The notes under the pieces: model-generated | Databases searched by the model: none | What the model saw: the letters and a program-made list of their open reading frames with translations, nothing else | Told to the model about the DNA's origin: nothing | Part shown: one piece after another, positions 25,516 through 34,701 of the stretch | How the letters are laid out: each line of letters starts with the position of its first letter | How positions within the stretch are numbered: the stretch's first letter is position 1 | Made by a program: the position numbers and the translations under genes | NCBI GenBank assembly: GCA_900696645.1 | Contig: CAADGV010000014.1 | Span: forward strand, 49,596-113,595 | Direction of reading: 5' to 3' | DNA length: 64,000 nucleotides | DNA from: an uncultured Chlorobiota bacterium | GTDB taxonomy: Bacteria; Bacteroidota; Ignavibacteria; UBA10030; UBA6906

Positions 25516-28242
25516 ATGATGAAAAACATCGGCGCTACCATTTTTCTCGTAATGCTCTTGCTGGGAACCCTCGGGACAATTCATGCCCAAACAGGTGTGC
25601 TTGCAGGGAAGGTCTTTGACGAACAAACCGGCGAGGAACTCGTCGGGGCGAACGTTCTGATAGTCGGGACGACAACCGGCGCAACAACGGATATTGACGG
25701 CAAATACACGGTGCGCAACATTCCGGTCGGAACGTATAGCGTTCGTATCTCCTTTGTCGGCTACGGGACAAAGACGGTTACTGACGTGGTCATAAAGGCC
25801 GGACAACCGGCAACGCTGAATGTGAGTCTCACATCCTCGACTGTCGAGGCCGATGAAATCGTTATTACCGCGGAACGTGTGCGGGCAACGGAAAGCGCCT
25901 TGCTTGCCGAACGCAGGAAAGCAGCGGCAATTGGCGATGGCATCAGCGCCGAGCAAATTAAACGGGCTCCGGACGCAACATCGGGCGATGCGCTGAAGCG
26001 GGTGACAGGAATTTCGATTGTTGATAACAAATTTGTGTACGTCCGCGGCATTACCGACCGCTATAACGGCACAACGGTTGACGGTGCTTCGGTGACAAGC
26101 ACGGAAGTGGGGAAGAAGGGCTTCTCGTTCGATCTTATTCCATCCAATCTTATTGAAAACACGACGGTTGTGAAAAGCGCAACGCCCGATCTGCCGGGCG
26201 ATTTTACCGGCGGACTCGTTCAGGTGAACACGCTCGACATTCCGACCGACCGTCTTATCAAAGCTGGCGTGTCAAGTTCGTACAACACTGTTTCGACGTC
26301 GAAAGATTTCCTGGTCTCGCAGGGCGGCAAACGCGATTGGTTGGGATATGACGACGGCAGCAGGTCGATGCCGGAACAGAATGGTTCGATGACAGAGTTT
26401 GCAAGATCGCTTCCCAACAACTGGGCTCCACAACAGAAAAAAGCTCCCTACAACGGGTCGTTCTCCCTCACGTTCGGCGATCAGTTTATTCTCGGAGATG
26501 AAGAGACAAGCGAGAGCAGGCTGGGACTTATCACATCGCTCTCGTACAGCAACAGCTTCCAGCGCACGAACTTCAAAGTAAATGAATTGACGAGCGGAGG
26601 GTTTCCACTCCGCCGGTTCGACGGGTTAAAAGATGAGTATTCGGTGTTGTGGGGGGCAATCGTTAACGCAACGTATAAGATTTCCAATCTTCACAAAATC
26701 AGCTTCAAGAACAGTTACAACAGATCCGCCGATGATGACGTCAGCCAATATCAGGGAGAAGACGGCAACACGGGAAGCGAAGTCCGCAGCACCGCCATTC
26801 AGTGGACACAGCGCTCGGCCTATACCGGACAGATTGTCGGCGACCACAATTTCCCCGAATTGGGTGGATTGATGTTGCAGTGGCGTGGAACAGCATCTTC
26901 ATCGTTGCGAGAAGACCCTGATAGAAAGCTTGTTCCGTACGTCAGGCAGATTGGTTCGGCGCCCGAGGATCCTTTCTATGTTGCGACAAGCGACCGGAGT
27001 TGGGAGAAAGCGAACGACAGAAGCAAAGGCGTTGGATTGGATTTTTCTCTCCCCGTCGGGACTCTGAAAACAAAAGGTGGCTTGTACTACGAAGGACGAA
27101 CCACTGATTACAAGATTCGTGCGTACAGAATAACAGGCGTTGCCGGCACACCGTTCCAGTTGTACTCATTGCCCATTGACAGCGTGTTTCGGCCGGAGAA
27201 TTTAGGTGCAGGCGGGTTTGCATTCTTTGAGAATCCCAGCAACGTCGCCAGTTTCTACGATGGCGATCAAGAACTCATAGCAGGATACGCGATGGTGGAT
27301 GTGCCGTTTGCCGTTGCCGGACAGGACTTCCGTTTCGTCGGAGGGGCACGTTTGGAGAATTCTCTGCAAACGTTGCGCAGCACACGCTCGCTGACCGACC
27401 CGACTCCGGAAACAACCCAATTCAAGAAGATTGATATTCTTCCTTCGATGAATCTGACGTACATTGTCAATCCGATCACAAACTTCCGTCTTGCGTACAG
27501 CCAGACGTTGAATCGTCCCGAGTTTCGCGAGCTTGCTCCTGTTGCATATTACGACTTTGACAGGCTTGAGACCGTGTTCGGGAACCCGAACCTGCAGCGT
27601 GCGTTGATCAAGAACTACGATGCACGGGTTGAAGTGTTCCCGGCCCCTGGCGAAGTGGTTGCCGTCAGTTATTTCCACAAGTCTCTCTCTTCTCCGATCG
27701 AAGAGGTTATCGATGTGTCATCGACGCCGGTTCGATCCTATGTCAATTCGAATCGTGCAAACAACAGGGGATGGGAAATCGAGTTTCGTAAGTCATTAGA
27801 CTTTCTTGGAGGCTACTTCAGCAACTTCATGCTGTACGGCAACTACACAAGAGTCACATCCGAAGTCGAGGTGCTGGATGAGGTAACACCGGGCGTGTTT
27901 CAGGTTTCTAGGCGGCCGCTGCAAGGACAATCGCCGTACATGGTCAATCTTGGATTCTTCTTCACGGAACCGACGACGAGAACATCAGTCAGCATCTTCT
28001 ACAACAAAGCCGGCCGAAGAATCGATGCCGTCGGCTCTGCCATCAGCGAGCCTGATGTGTACGAGGAGCCGCGGGATCTTGTGGATATCACGGTGTCACA
28101 GCCGTTGTTCAACATGTTTGAAGTGAAGTTTGCGGTAAAGAATCTGAACGGAAGAGAGCAGTTTCTCTCTAAGCGTGATCAGATCTATCGCAGCAATGAC
28201 ACGGGAACATCGTATTCACTCTCGTTGTCTGCTACACTGTAA
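25516..28242 (+). CDS. TonB-dependent receptor with carboxypeptidase-regulatory N-terminal domain
   Basis: A 908-residue outer-membrane receptor. A signal peptide (cleaved near IHAQT) is followed by a CarboxypepD_reg-like beta domain (GKVFDEQTGEELVGANVLIVG), the plug domain (GDALKRVTGISIVDNKFVYVRGI) and a long C-terminal barrel ending in the aromatic-poor LSLSATL. It has a Pho box upstream and a T9SS-sorted partner gene downstream, so it probably imports a phosphorus-containing compound or a cofactor needed under phosphate limitation. The ligand is not identifiable from sequence. AGGGTCAG lies 5 bp before the start codon. Confidence 0.92.
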   Translation: MMKNIGATIFLVMLLLGTLGTIHAQTGVLAGKVFDEQTGEELVGANVLIVGTTTGATTDIDGKYTVRNIPVGTYSVRISFVGYGTKTVTDVVIKAGQPATLNVSLTSSTVEADEIVITAERVRATESALLAERRKAAAIGDGISAEQIKRAPDATSGDALKRVTGISIVDNKFVYVRGITDRYNGTTVDGASVTSTEVGKKGFSFDLIPSNLIENTTVVKSATPDLPGDFTGGLVQVNTLDIPTDRLIKAGVSSSYNTVSTSKDFLVSQGGKRDWLGYDDGSRSMPEQNGSMTEFARSLPNNWAPQQKKAPYNGSFSLTFGDQFILGDEETSESRLGLITSLSYSNSFQRTNFKVNELTSGGFPLRRFDGLKDEYSVLWGAIVNATYKISNLHKISFKNSYNRSADDDVSQYQGEDGNTGSEVRSTAIQWTQRSAYTGQIVGDHNFPELGGLMLQWRGTASSSLREDPDRKLVPYVRQIGSAPEDPFYVATSDRSWEKANDRSKGVGLDFSLPVGTLKTKGGLYYEGRTTDYKIRAYRITGVAGTPFQLYSLPIDSVFRPENLGAGGFAFFENPSNVASFYDGDQELIAGYAMVDVPFAVAGQDFRFVGGARLENSLQTLRSTRSLTDPTPETTQFKKIDILPSMNLTYIVNPITNFRLAYSQTLNRPEFRELAPVAYYDFDRLETVFGNPNLQRALIKNYDARVEVFPAPGEVVAVSYFHKSLSSPIEEVIDVSSTPVRSYVNSNRANNRGWEIEFRKSLDFLGGYFSNFMLYGNYTRVTSEVEVLDEVTPGVFQVSRRPLQGQSPYMVNLGFFFTEPTTRTSVSIFYNKAGRRIDAVGSAISEPDVYEEPRDLVDITVSQPLFNMFEVKFAVKNLNGREQFLSKRDQIYRSNDTGTSYSLSLSATL

Positions 28243-28308
28243 GAAATGTTTCACAGGGTCAGGATTAATCAATCATCTTTTTCAAATTTATCCCCAGGAG
28301 GTAACGTA

Positions 28309-30033
28309 ATGGTCAAGAGGATAGCAACTGTGTTAATCCTTGTACTCTGTAGTTCGTTCGCGCTTGCGCAGAAGCCGCAAGCGGTTATCGGCGCGGGATT
28401 GGGAGCGCCGTTCAAGTCTGCATACTTTCAACCCGGCGGAACGGTGAGAACCCTCTCCGCGGATACTGTGTACATTCTTACCGGTATTTACTATGTCGAT
28501 TCACTGGCTGTCATCAACATCGCCCCGGGAACAGTGATTCTTGGTGATTCGGCAACAGGCGCCACATTGTGCATTAAGCGGGGCGGGAAAATCTATGCCA
28601 ACGGTACGGTAGATCGCCCTATCGTGTTTACGACGCGGAACAATCCCGGCAATCGCAGAGTCGGGCAATGGGGCGGCCTTATCCTGCTTGGCACGGCCCG
28701 CAACAATCAAAGCCTGAACCAGACAATTGAAGGCGGACTTCATCCTTCAGCCGTGTACGGCGGAACAAACGATGATGATTCGAGCGGCGTTGTAAGATAC
28801 GTCCGAATCGAATACGGCGGGATTCCGTTCCTTACCGACAACGAGGTCAACGGATTGACGATGGGAAGTGTTGGTCGCCGCACCGTCATCGAATATGTTC
28901 AAACGAGCTTCAACAATGACGACGGCTTCGAGTGGTTCGGCGGAACCGTCAATGCACGTTACCTCGTCTCATGGCGCAATCTTGACGACGACTTCGATTC
29001 TGATTTCGGCTGGAGCGGCCGTGTGCAGTTCGGCTATGCCTTGCGCGACCCGGCAATTTTTGATGCAAGCACAGGAAGCAACTCGAACGGTTTTGAGACA
29101 GATAATATGGGAGGAAGCTCCGGTCCCTGGCCGGCGCGCCCGACAACGAGCGGAATCTTTTCCAACATGACGCTCATTGGCCCTGCTTCCGATACAAGCC
29201 AATACGGAAGCATTTCGCCCAAACATGATTATGCATTGTTTATCCGCCGGCGTTCTTCGATCAGTATCTACAACTCATTGTTTGCCGGTTTCCGTCACGG
29301 GCTGGTGTTGCGCAATGACAGCACGCAGTGGAATGCCAGCGTTGACAGCCTGCAGATTCGCAATACCAGCATTCAGGCCGGCCGTCGTACTGTTGGAGTC
29401 GATACACCTCCGGCATCATTCTCGGGTACGGGAGGATTCAACGGTTTCAACGCTGAAACTTGGTTCCTGACTTCGGGATGGGGCAACATCGGAACTGCGC
29501 CGCGCCAGCCATCGGCCGTCGGGTTGGGTGCGGCGGCATTCGTCATGGGCGTAGGTACCGATCCCCGGCCGGCACTTGGGTCTGAGCCTGTAACAGCCGG
29601 TACAAACTTTTCCAATCCGCGCCTGAACGGGTTCATCACAACTACATACCGAGGCGCATTCGATCCTGCGTTGCCGATGAATCAACAGTGGACTGCAGGC
29701 TGGACGAACTTCGATCCGCAGAACACGAATTATCTGACAAGCGTGAAGGAAGTGTCGCAGACTGTTCCGCAAAGGTTCGAACTCGGTCAGAACTATCCTA
29801 ATCCCTTCAACCCGACAACGAATATTCAGTTCCAGATTCCGAAGAACAGCTTCGTCACGTTGAAGGTGTATAACATGCTCGGACAGGAAGTGGCAACACT
29901 GGTGAATCAACAGTTGAGTGCAGGTTCATTTGTTGCCGATTTCGATGCGGCGAATCTTGCGTCCGGTTCGTACATCTACCGCTTGTCTGCCGACGGTGCG
30001 GTGCAGTCGCGCAAAATGGTTCTCATGCGCTAA
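28309..30033 (+). CDS. Secreted T9SS-sorted protein with right-handed beta-helix-like repeats
   Basis: Start placed at MVKRIATVLILV, which has AGGAGGT nine bases upstream; 574 residues. A signal peptide is cleaved near ALAQK. The body shows repeated short strands and Asp/Asn-rich turns (GVVRYVRIEYGG; TVIEYVQTSFNNDDGFEWFGG), like a parallel beta-helix. The last ~85 residues are a type IX sorting domain (NYPNPFNPTTNIQF ... KMVLMR). It lies 66 bp after the TonB receptor and probably works with it at the cell surface. No enzymatic motif is visible. Confidence 0.85.
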   Translation: MVKRIATVLILVLCSSFALAQKPQAVIGAGLGAPFKSAYFQPGGTVRTLSADTVYILTGIYYVDSLAVINIAPGTVILGDSATGATLCIKRGGKIYANGTVDRPIVFTTRNNPGNRRVGQWGGLILLGTARNNQSLNQTIEGGLHPSAVYGGTNDDDSSGVVRYVRIEYGGIPFLTDNEVNGLTMGSVGRRTVIEYVQTSFNNDDGFEWFGGTVNARYLVSWRNLDDDFDSDFGWSGRVQFGYALRDPAIFDASTGSNSNGFETDNMGGSSGPWPARPTTSGIFSNMTLIGPASDTSQYGSISPKHDYALFIRRRSSISIYNSLFAGFRHGLVLRNDSTQWNASVDSLQIRNTSIQAGRRTVGVDTPPASFSGTGGFNGFNAETWFLTSGWGNIGTAPRQPSAVGLGAAAFVMGVGTDPRPALGSEPVTAGTNFSNPRLNGFITTTYRGAFDPALPMNQQWTAGWTNFDPQNTNYLTSVKEVSQTVPQRFELGQNYPNPFNPTTNIQFQIPKNSFVTLKVYNMLGQEVATLVNQQLSAGSFVADFDAANLASGSYIYRLSADGAVQSRKMVLMR

Positions 30034-30049
30034 TCGTGTTGAGAGTCAC

Positions 30050-30074
30050 GCCGGAGAGGAACTTCTTCTCCGGC
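30050..30074 (+). terminator. Hairpin just after the T9SS protein gene
   Basis: GCCGGAGA and TCTCCGGC form a perfect 8-bp stem with a 9-nt loop, starting 17 bp after the stop codon. No clear T tract follows, so termination or 3'-end stabilisation are both possible. Confidence 0.45.
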
Positions 30075-30118
30075 TCCTGATTCTGAGTTGTTCGAGCTGG
30101 CGAGTTGTTCACAAATCC

Positions 30119-30136
30119 ATCCACAGATGTGGATAA
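30119..30136. promoter_or_regulatory. Palindrome containing one perfect DnaA box
   Basis: ATCCACA-GA-TGTGGAT is a 7-bp inverted repeat; on the minus strand it reads TTATCCACA, the consensus DnaA box. Only one perfect box is present, so this is not evidence of an origin. Confidence 0.35.
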
Positions 30137-30227
30137 GAAACTGAATAAAGGTTGTTGAGAGAGAAGAGAAGGTTTTCAGATACAGTTCGCAGTGATCAAT
30201 CCACCCACTCCTTGATGGGATGGAACA

Positions 30228-30275
30228 GAGGCTTCACCAACGACTCTGACCCTCGTTGTGTGAAGCCTCACCATT
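30228..30275 (+). terminator. Long-stem terminator-like hairpin upstream of the porin promoter
   Basis: GAGGCTTCACCAACGA pairs with TCGTTGTGTGAAGCCTC (one bulge) around CTCTGACCC and is followed by ACCATTTTT. It separates the TonB receptor transcript from the porin/pst promoter. The remainder of the 30034-30436 gap holds the palindrome and Pho box listed separately; I see no gene in it. Confidence 0.6.
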
Positions 30276-30321
30276 TTTCGTCGAATTCAGGCTAAAAAGA
30301 TGCAAAACGGCCATTCATCTC

Positions 30322-30377
30322 TTTACAATTTCTTAACATTGGGTTTACATCGGGTTGACCCGATCTGTGTAGATTTA
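30322..30377 (+). promoter_or_regulatory. Pho box and promoter for the porin-pst operon
   Basis: TTTACA, TTAACA, TTTACA and TTGACC begin at 30322, 30333, 30344 and 30355, a perfect 11-bp period. After the same 9-bp gap as in the other Pho promoter comes TAGATTTA (30370-30377), close to TAnnTTTG. The promoter sits downstream of where the longest porin ORF would begin, which argues for the shorter porin start. Confidence 0.75.
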
Positions 30378-30436
30378 TGCCCGACAGTTGCAAGGGGCTG
30401 TCACTACGGTCATTCACAACTACAAAGGGTCAGACT

Positions 30437-31819
30437 TTGTACATCAGCGCCATCCTCCGAGTGGGCGCAATGGTGATGTATATCTCCACCATGACACTCG
30501 CACAACAGGCAGAGCAGGATTCCTCGTTACGCGATGAAGTTGAACATCTCAAAGCGGTCGTTGAAGGTCTCCAGGAATCGTCAACAGAGTACCAGGGCAT
30601 CGTCGAGCAACTGCGCAAGATCAAGATTTCCGGCTACATGCAAACGCAGTTCCGATGGACTGACGTAAACGGAACACTCTCTCCGTTCTCCGGCGGCAAC
30701 TTCCCGACGAACAGCAACAAAGTGTTTCAGGTACGCCGGGGACGCATCAAAATCAACTACGATAACGTTCTTACACAATTCGTTCTGCAGTTCGACGCCG
30801 TTCCGGCAGGGTTCTCCATCAAGGATGCATTTCTTTCGATCACCGATCCGTGGATGCAATCATTCGGATTGCAGATAGGTGTGTTCGACCGTCCGTTCGG
30901 GTACGAGATTTCCTTTTCCTCGAACATGCGCGAGGCGCCGGAGCGTTCACGCATGTTTCAAACGCTGTTTCCCGGCGAACGGGATCTTGGCGCAAAGCTC
31001 TTCTTCGCCCCGCAGCTTGGTGATTTGACATGGCTGCGGGCAGACGTCGGTATCTTCAACGGTACGGGAGCAAATGCGAATGAATTCGACAGTTTCAAGG
31101 ATGTGATCGGACGTGTTGGCGCACAATTTCCGTTTGAAGATATCGGAGCGGAAATTGATGTCGGCGTGTCGGGGTACTTCGGCAACGTCCGCAACAATAC
31201 GAAATATCTCTGGGAAACTGGAGAGGTGTTTCCGGGCGTCAGGGGTTTTGTGGTTGATTCGGCGCTTTCGAATTTGGGAGATGGCGTTGCGCGGCGCTAC
31301 ATGGGCGTTGATGCGCAATTCTACTATGATGTTCCGTACATCGGTGGCCTTGCATTGCGTGCCGAATACATAACCGGCAAGCAGCCCGGCGGTTCGGAGT
31401 TGATTGCCGCAACAGCAAGCAGTGGAAGAAGTCAAACAACTGTCAGTCCGGCGTCGCAGCCGACGGGGCCGCTGTACCTTCGCAAGTTTGCCGGATGGTA
31501 CGTCAATCTCGTGCAGAATATCGGCAACGCGCATCAGGTCATGGCGAAGTACGATGTGTATGATCCGAACACCGAGGTCGGTAAAGGCGAGTTGTTCGAG
31601 TCGAGCAATCTTTCTGCTGCCGATCTGAAATACTCTACTCTCGGCTTCGGCTATGCGTATCATTGGGATGGGAATATCAAATTCATTCTCTACTACGAAA
31701 TCGTTAAGAACGAAACAGTCACGCCGGTGTCGGGGACATCGGCAACGCTGTCTCCATACTTCAAGGATGTGAGAGACAACGTGTTGACGTTTCGCATTCA
31801 GTATAGATTTCCGTTTTAG
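30437..31819 (+). CDS. Phosphate-selective porin (OprP/OprO-like)
   Basis: The track ORF starts at 30377, inside the inferred promoter, so I place the start at the TTG at 30437, four bases after AGGGTCAG; an ATG at 30470 would cut the signal peptide short. The ~460-residue protein has a signal sequence cleaved near TLAQQ, a short coiled coil (LRDEVEHLKAVVEGLQE) and a beta-barrel beginning ISGYMQTQFRW with the FQVRRGRIKINYDN strand typical of OprP-type porins, ending in FRIQYRFPF. It heads the pst operon and should give phosphate access to the periplasm. Confidence 0.85.
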   Translation: MYISAILRVGAMVMYISTMTLAQQAEQDSSLRDEVEHLKAVVEGLQESSTEYQGIVEQLRKIKISGYMQTQFRWTDVNGTLSPFSGGNFPTNSNKVFQVRRGRIKINYDNVLTQFVLQFDAVPAGFSIKDAFLSITDPWMQSFGLQIGVFDRPFGYEISFSSNMREAPERSRMFQTLFPGERDLGAKLFFAPQLGDLTWLRADVGIFNGTGANANEFDSFKDVIGRVGAQFPFEDIGAEIDVGVSGYFGNVRNNTKYLWETGEVFPGVRGFVVDSALSNLGDGVARRYMGVDAQFYYDVPYIGGLALRAEYITGKQPGGSELIAATASSGRSQTTVSPASQPTGPLYLRKFAGWYVNLVQNIGNAHQVMAKYDVYDPNTEVGKGELFESSNLSAADLKYSTLGFGYAYHWDGNIKFILYYEIVKNETVTPVSGTSATLSPYFKDVRDNVLTFRIQYRFPF

Positions 31820-31851
31820 AGATTTGTTTCAACAACATACAGGGTCAGAAC

Positions 31852-32676
31852 ATGAACAAGCTGCTTCTCACGGCTGTTGTCGGTGTATTTGTGTGGACAA
31901 GCATTTATGCGCAAGAGAAAATTACAGTCAAGGGCTCGGATACGATGGTGATTCTTGCGCAACGTTGGGCTGAGAGGTACATGTCCGCAAACAAGAATGT
32001 CGTCATACAAGTGACAGGCGGTGGCTCGGGAACGGGAATCTCGGCACTGATCAACGGCACAACGGATATTTGCAACTCATCCCGCCCGATGAAACCGGCC
32101 GAACGTGACAAACTGAAGCAGCGATTCGGCACTCGCGGTATCGAGATCAAATGCGCGCAGGACGGATTGTCAATCTATGTACATGAATCGAATCCCGTCA
32201 CGGAACTGACTCTGCCGCAAATCAAGGATATCTACACAGGGAAGATCACGAATTGGAAGGATGTTGGCGGACCGAACGAGCGTATTGTGTTGTACAGCCG
32301 CGAGAACAACTCGGGCACGTATGTCTACTTCAAAGACAATGTGCTTAATGGAGATGATTTTGCCGCTACCGCGCAGAATATGCCCGGAACCGCCTCGGTG
32401 GTAAACGCGGTTGCAAAGGACAAGAACGGCATCGGTTACGGCGGCGCTGCATACGGAAAGGGTATTCGTGAGTTGAAGGTGAGGAAGGACGCAAGCTCGC
32501 AAGCATACGCGCCCACGCGGGAAACAATTACTTCGGGAGTCTATCCGATCAGCCGGTATCTGTTCATGTACATCAAGAATAGGCCGACGGGCATAATGAA
32601 GGAATACATCGACTGGATTCTCGGAGACGAAGGACAGAGTGTTGTGAATGAAGTCGGGTATTTCCCGATCCGGTAG
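31852..32676 (+). CDS. pstS: Phosphate-binding periplasmic protein PstS (copy 1)
   Basis: A 274-residue exported substrate-binding protein (signal cleaved near SIYAQE). Phosphate-contact motifs of PstS are present: KGSDTM, GGGSGTG, SSRPM and SRENNSGTY. It is followed 40 bp later by a second, closely similar copy and then pstC. The start is preceded by AGGGTCAG three bases upstream. It delivers phosphate to the PstCAB importer. Confidence 0.93.
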   Translation: MNKLLLTAVVGVFVWTSIYAQEKITVKGSDTMVILAQRWAERYMSANKNVVIQVTGGGSGTGISALINGTTDICNSSRPMKPAERDKLKQRFGTRGIEIKCAQDGLSIYVHESNPVTELTLPQIKDIYTGKITNWKDVGGPNERIVLYSRENNSGTYVYFKDNVLNGDDFAATAQNMPGTASVVNAVAKDKNGIGYGGAAYGKGIRELKVRKDASSQAYAPTRETITSGVYPISRYLFMYIKNRPTGIMKEYIDWILGDEGQSVVNEVGYFPIR

Positions 32677-32716
32677 TTGCATGGTGTTAGAAGTATATCT
32701 TAGGAAGGAGTAAAAG

Positions 32717-33541
32717 ATGAAGAACATTCTGATGCTCATTGTTGTGTCATTGCTGGGTTCATCATTCATATCGGCAGCCGAAAAAATAACAGTCAAAGGT
32801 TCCGACACGATGGTGATTCTCGGGCAGCGATGGGCGGAAATGTACATGCGGGCGAACAAGGATGTGATTATTCAGGTAACCGGCGGAGGTTCGGGAACGG
32901 GAATCTCGGCGCTGATTAACGGCACAACGGATATCTGCAATTCTTCCCGTCCGATCAAGGAATCCGAGCGGGCGAAGTTGAGCGAAAAGCAAGGCTCACG
33001 CGGCGTCGAAATCAAATGCGCGCTCGACGGCCTTGCCATCTACGTGCATGAATCGAACCCTGTAAAAGAACTTACGCTTGCGCAAATCAGGGATATCTAC
33101 ATGGGCAAGATAAGGAATTGGAAAGAAGTCGGCGGGCCTGACCAACGCATCATTCTCTACAGCCGCGAAAACAACTCCGGCACGTACGTGTATTTCAAAG
33201 ATGAAGTCTTGGGTGGGATGGACTTCGCCAAGAATGCGCAGAACATGGCCGGAACCGCGGCTGTCGTGAATGCTGTTGCCAAAGACAGGGCAAGCATTGG
33301 CTACGGTGGTGCGGCGTACGGCAAAGGGATTCGTGAGCTGAGCGTGAAGAAGGATGCCAACTCTCCGGCATACGCGCCGACAATGGAGAATATTCGCACG
33401 GGCAAGTACCCGATCAGCCGCTTTCTGTTCATGTACACAAAATCCCGCCCGACAGGGGCGCTCAAGAACTTCATTGACTGGACTCTGAGCGCAGAAGGTC
33501 AAAAGATTGTCGGCGAAGTCGGATATTTTCCCATCAGATAA
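32717..33541 (+). CDS. pstS: Phosphate-binding periplasmic protein PstS (copy 2)
   Basis: Also exactly 274 residues and clearly homologous over its whole length to the preceding gene, with the same KGSDTM, GGGSGTG, SSRPI and SRENNSGTY motifs, so it arose by tandem duplication. Differences are spread through the protein (for example AKNAQNMAGTAAVVN here against AATAQNMPGTASVVN). It has a strong RBS (GAAGGAG). The two copies may differ in affinity or stoichiometry; this cannot be told from sequence. Confidence 0.93.
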   Translation: MKNILMLIVVSLLGSSFISAAEKITVKGSDTMVILGQRWAEMYMRANKDVIIQVTGGGSGTGISALINGTTDICNSSRPIKESERAKLSEKQGSRGVEIKCALDGLAIYVHESNPVKELTLAQIRDIYMGKIRNWKEVGGPDQRIILYSRENNSGTYVYFKDEVLGGMDFAKNAQNMAGTAAVVNAVAKDRASIGYGGAAYGKGIRELSVKKDANSPAYAPTMENIRTGKYPISRFLFMYTKSRPTGALKNFIDWTLSAEGQKIVGEVGYFPIR

Positions 33542-33554
33542 CGGAACGAGAAAC

Positions 33555-34700
33555 GTGTCCCCTGAGCAACTCGATGATCGAGACGTCGCGAATCCCGTCG
33601 CAACAGCGGCAGGTCAGCAACGCTCTTCGAACAATGGTGACAATCATAGCGGAAGACTGAACAAAGCCGAGTTGAAAAAGAGATTCCGGCTTGGAGAATT
33701 TCTTGCGGAGAAGTTGGTCACGTCGATTGCCATGGTGTCGTTGGCCGCGATTGTTCTGATCTTCCTGTTTGTGTTTCGTGAGGCGGCGCCGATTTTTATT
33801 CAGAAGGAAAGACCCGTTCATACTGTCGAGGTGGAAGAGGAGGAGACGTACGGCGAAGAATTTTTGGGCGAGGGAGCCCAGCGTCTCAGTGAAGAAAGCG
33901 CAGGCAAACCCTCGGTGGAATCCAGCGGCAGCGAGGGGGAGGCCTCGCTTTCCAATCTTCTCTCAACAACGTGGCAACCTGTCGCAACCGAACCAAAGTA
34001 CGGTCTCTGGCCGCTTATTGTCGGAACGCTGAAGGTAACAGTGATTGCTGTACTTATAGCCGCGCCGCTTGCTATTCTTGCGGCACTTTTCACTTCCTCG
34101 TTTGCGCCGCGTTGGTCGCGAGAATACATCAAGCCTGCCATTGAACTTCTTGCCGGATTTCCGTCGGTTGTGATCGGGTTCTTTGCCCTTGTAACACTTG
34201 CAACGGCAATGCAAAGTGTGTTCGGTTACCAGTACAGGTTGAACGCACTGCTCGGTGGCATTGCGATGTCGTTGGCTGTCATTCCCATCATCTATACCGT
34301 TTCGGAAGATGCGATTACCGCCGTTCCCCGCTTCATGACGGAGGCATCGCTTGCGCTCGGCGCAACGAAATGGCAAACGGCCCTGTTTGTGACTCTTCCG
34401 GCTGCAACGCCCGGCGTGTTTGCGGCGATTTTGTTGGGATTCGGCAGGGCGTTTGGCGAGACGATGATTGTGCTGATGGCAACCGGCAACGCGGCACTGA
34501 TGTCGTGGAGTATTCTCGAGCCGGTTCGCACAATGTCTGCAACCATCGGCGCGGAGATGGCCGAGGTCGTGTTCGGCGATACGCATTATCATATTCTCTT
34601 TTTCATCGGGGCAATCCTTTTCATTTTCACGTTTGCACTAAATGCGATAGCAGAGGTGTTCATTCGCGAACGTTTGTTGAAACGGTTCAAGGGAGTGTGA
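33555..34700 (+). CDS. pstC: Phosphate ABC transporter permease PstC
   Basis: The track ORF begins at a TTG within pstS; I prefer the GTG at 33555, 13 bp after the pstS stop, giving about 381 residues. A cytoplasmic N-terminus of about 45 residues precedes the first helix, then an unusually long, Glu/Ser-rich periplasmic segment (VEVEEEETYGEEFLGE ... SNLLSTTWQP) comes before the remaining helices. The permease coupling motif reads [25 protein letters not shown]. Downstream pstA starts one base after its stop. Confidence 0.92.
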   Translation: MSPEQLDDRDVANPVATAAGQQRSSNNGDNHSGRLNKAELKKRFRLGEFLAEKLVTSIAMVSLAAIVLIFLFVFREAAPIFIQKERPVHTVEVEEEETYGEEFLGEGAQRLSEESAGKPSVESSGSEGEASLSNLLSTTWQPVATEPKYGLWPLIVGTLKVTVIAVLIAAPLAILAALFTSSFAPRWSREYIKPAIELLAGFPSVVIGFFALVTLATAMQSVFGYQYRLNALLGGIAMSLAVIPIIYTVSEDAITAVPRFMTEASLALGATKWQTALFVTLPAATPGVFAAILLGFGRAFGETMIVLMATGNAALMSWSILEPVRTMSATIGAEMAEVVFGDTHYHILFFIGAILFIFTFALNAIAEVFIRERLLKRFKGV

Positions 34701-34701
34701 G

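Noticed and set aside
30119-30136. DnaA box as part of a replication origin
   Set aside because: A single perfect box with no dnaA/dnaN, AT-rich unwinding element or box cluster nearby.
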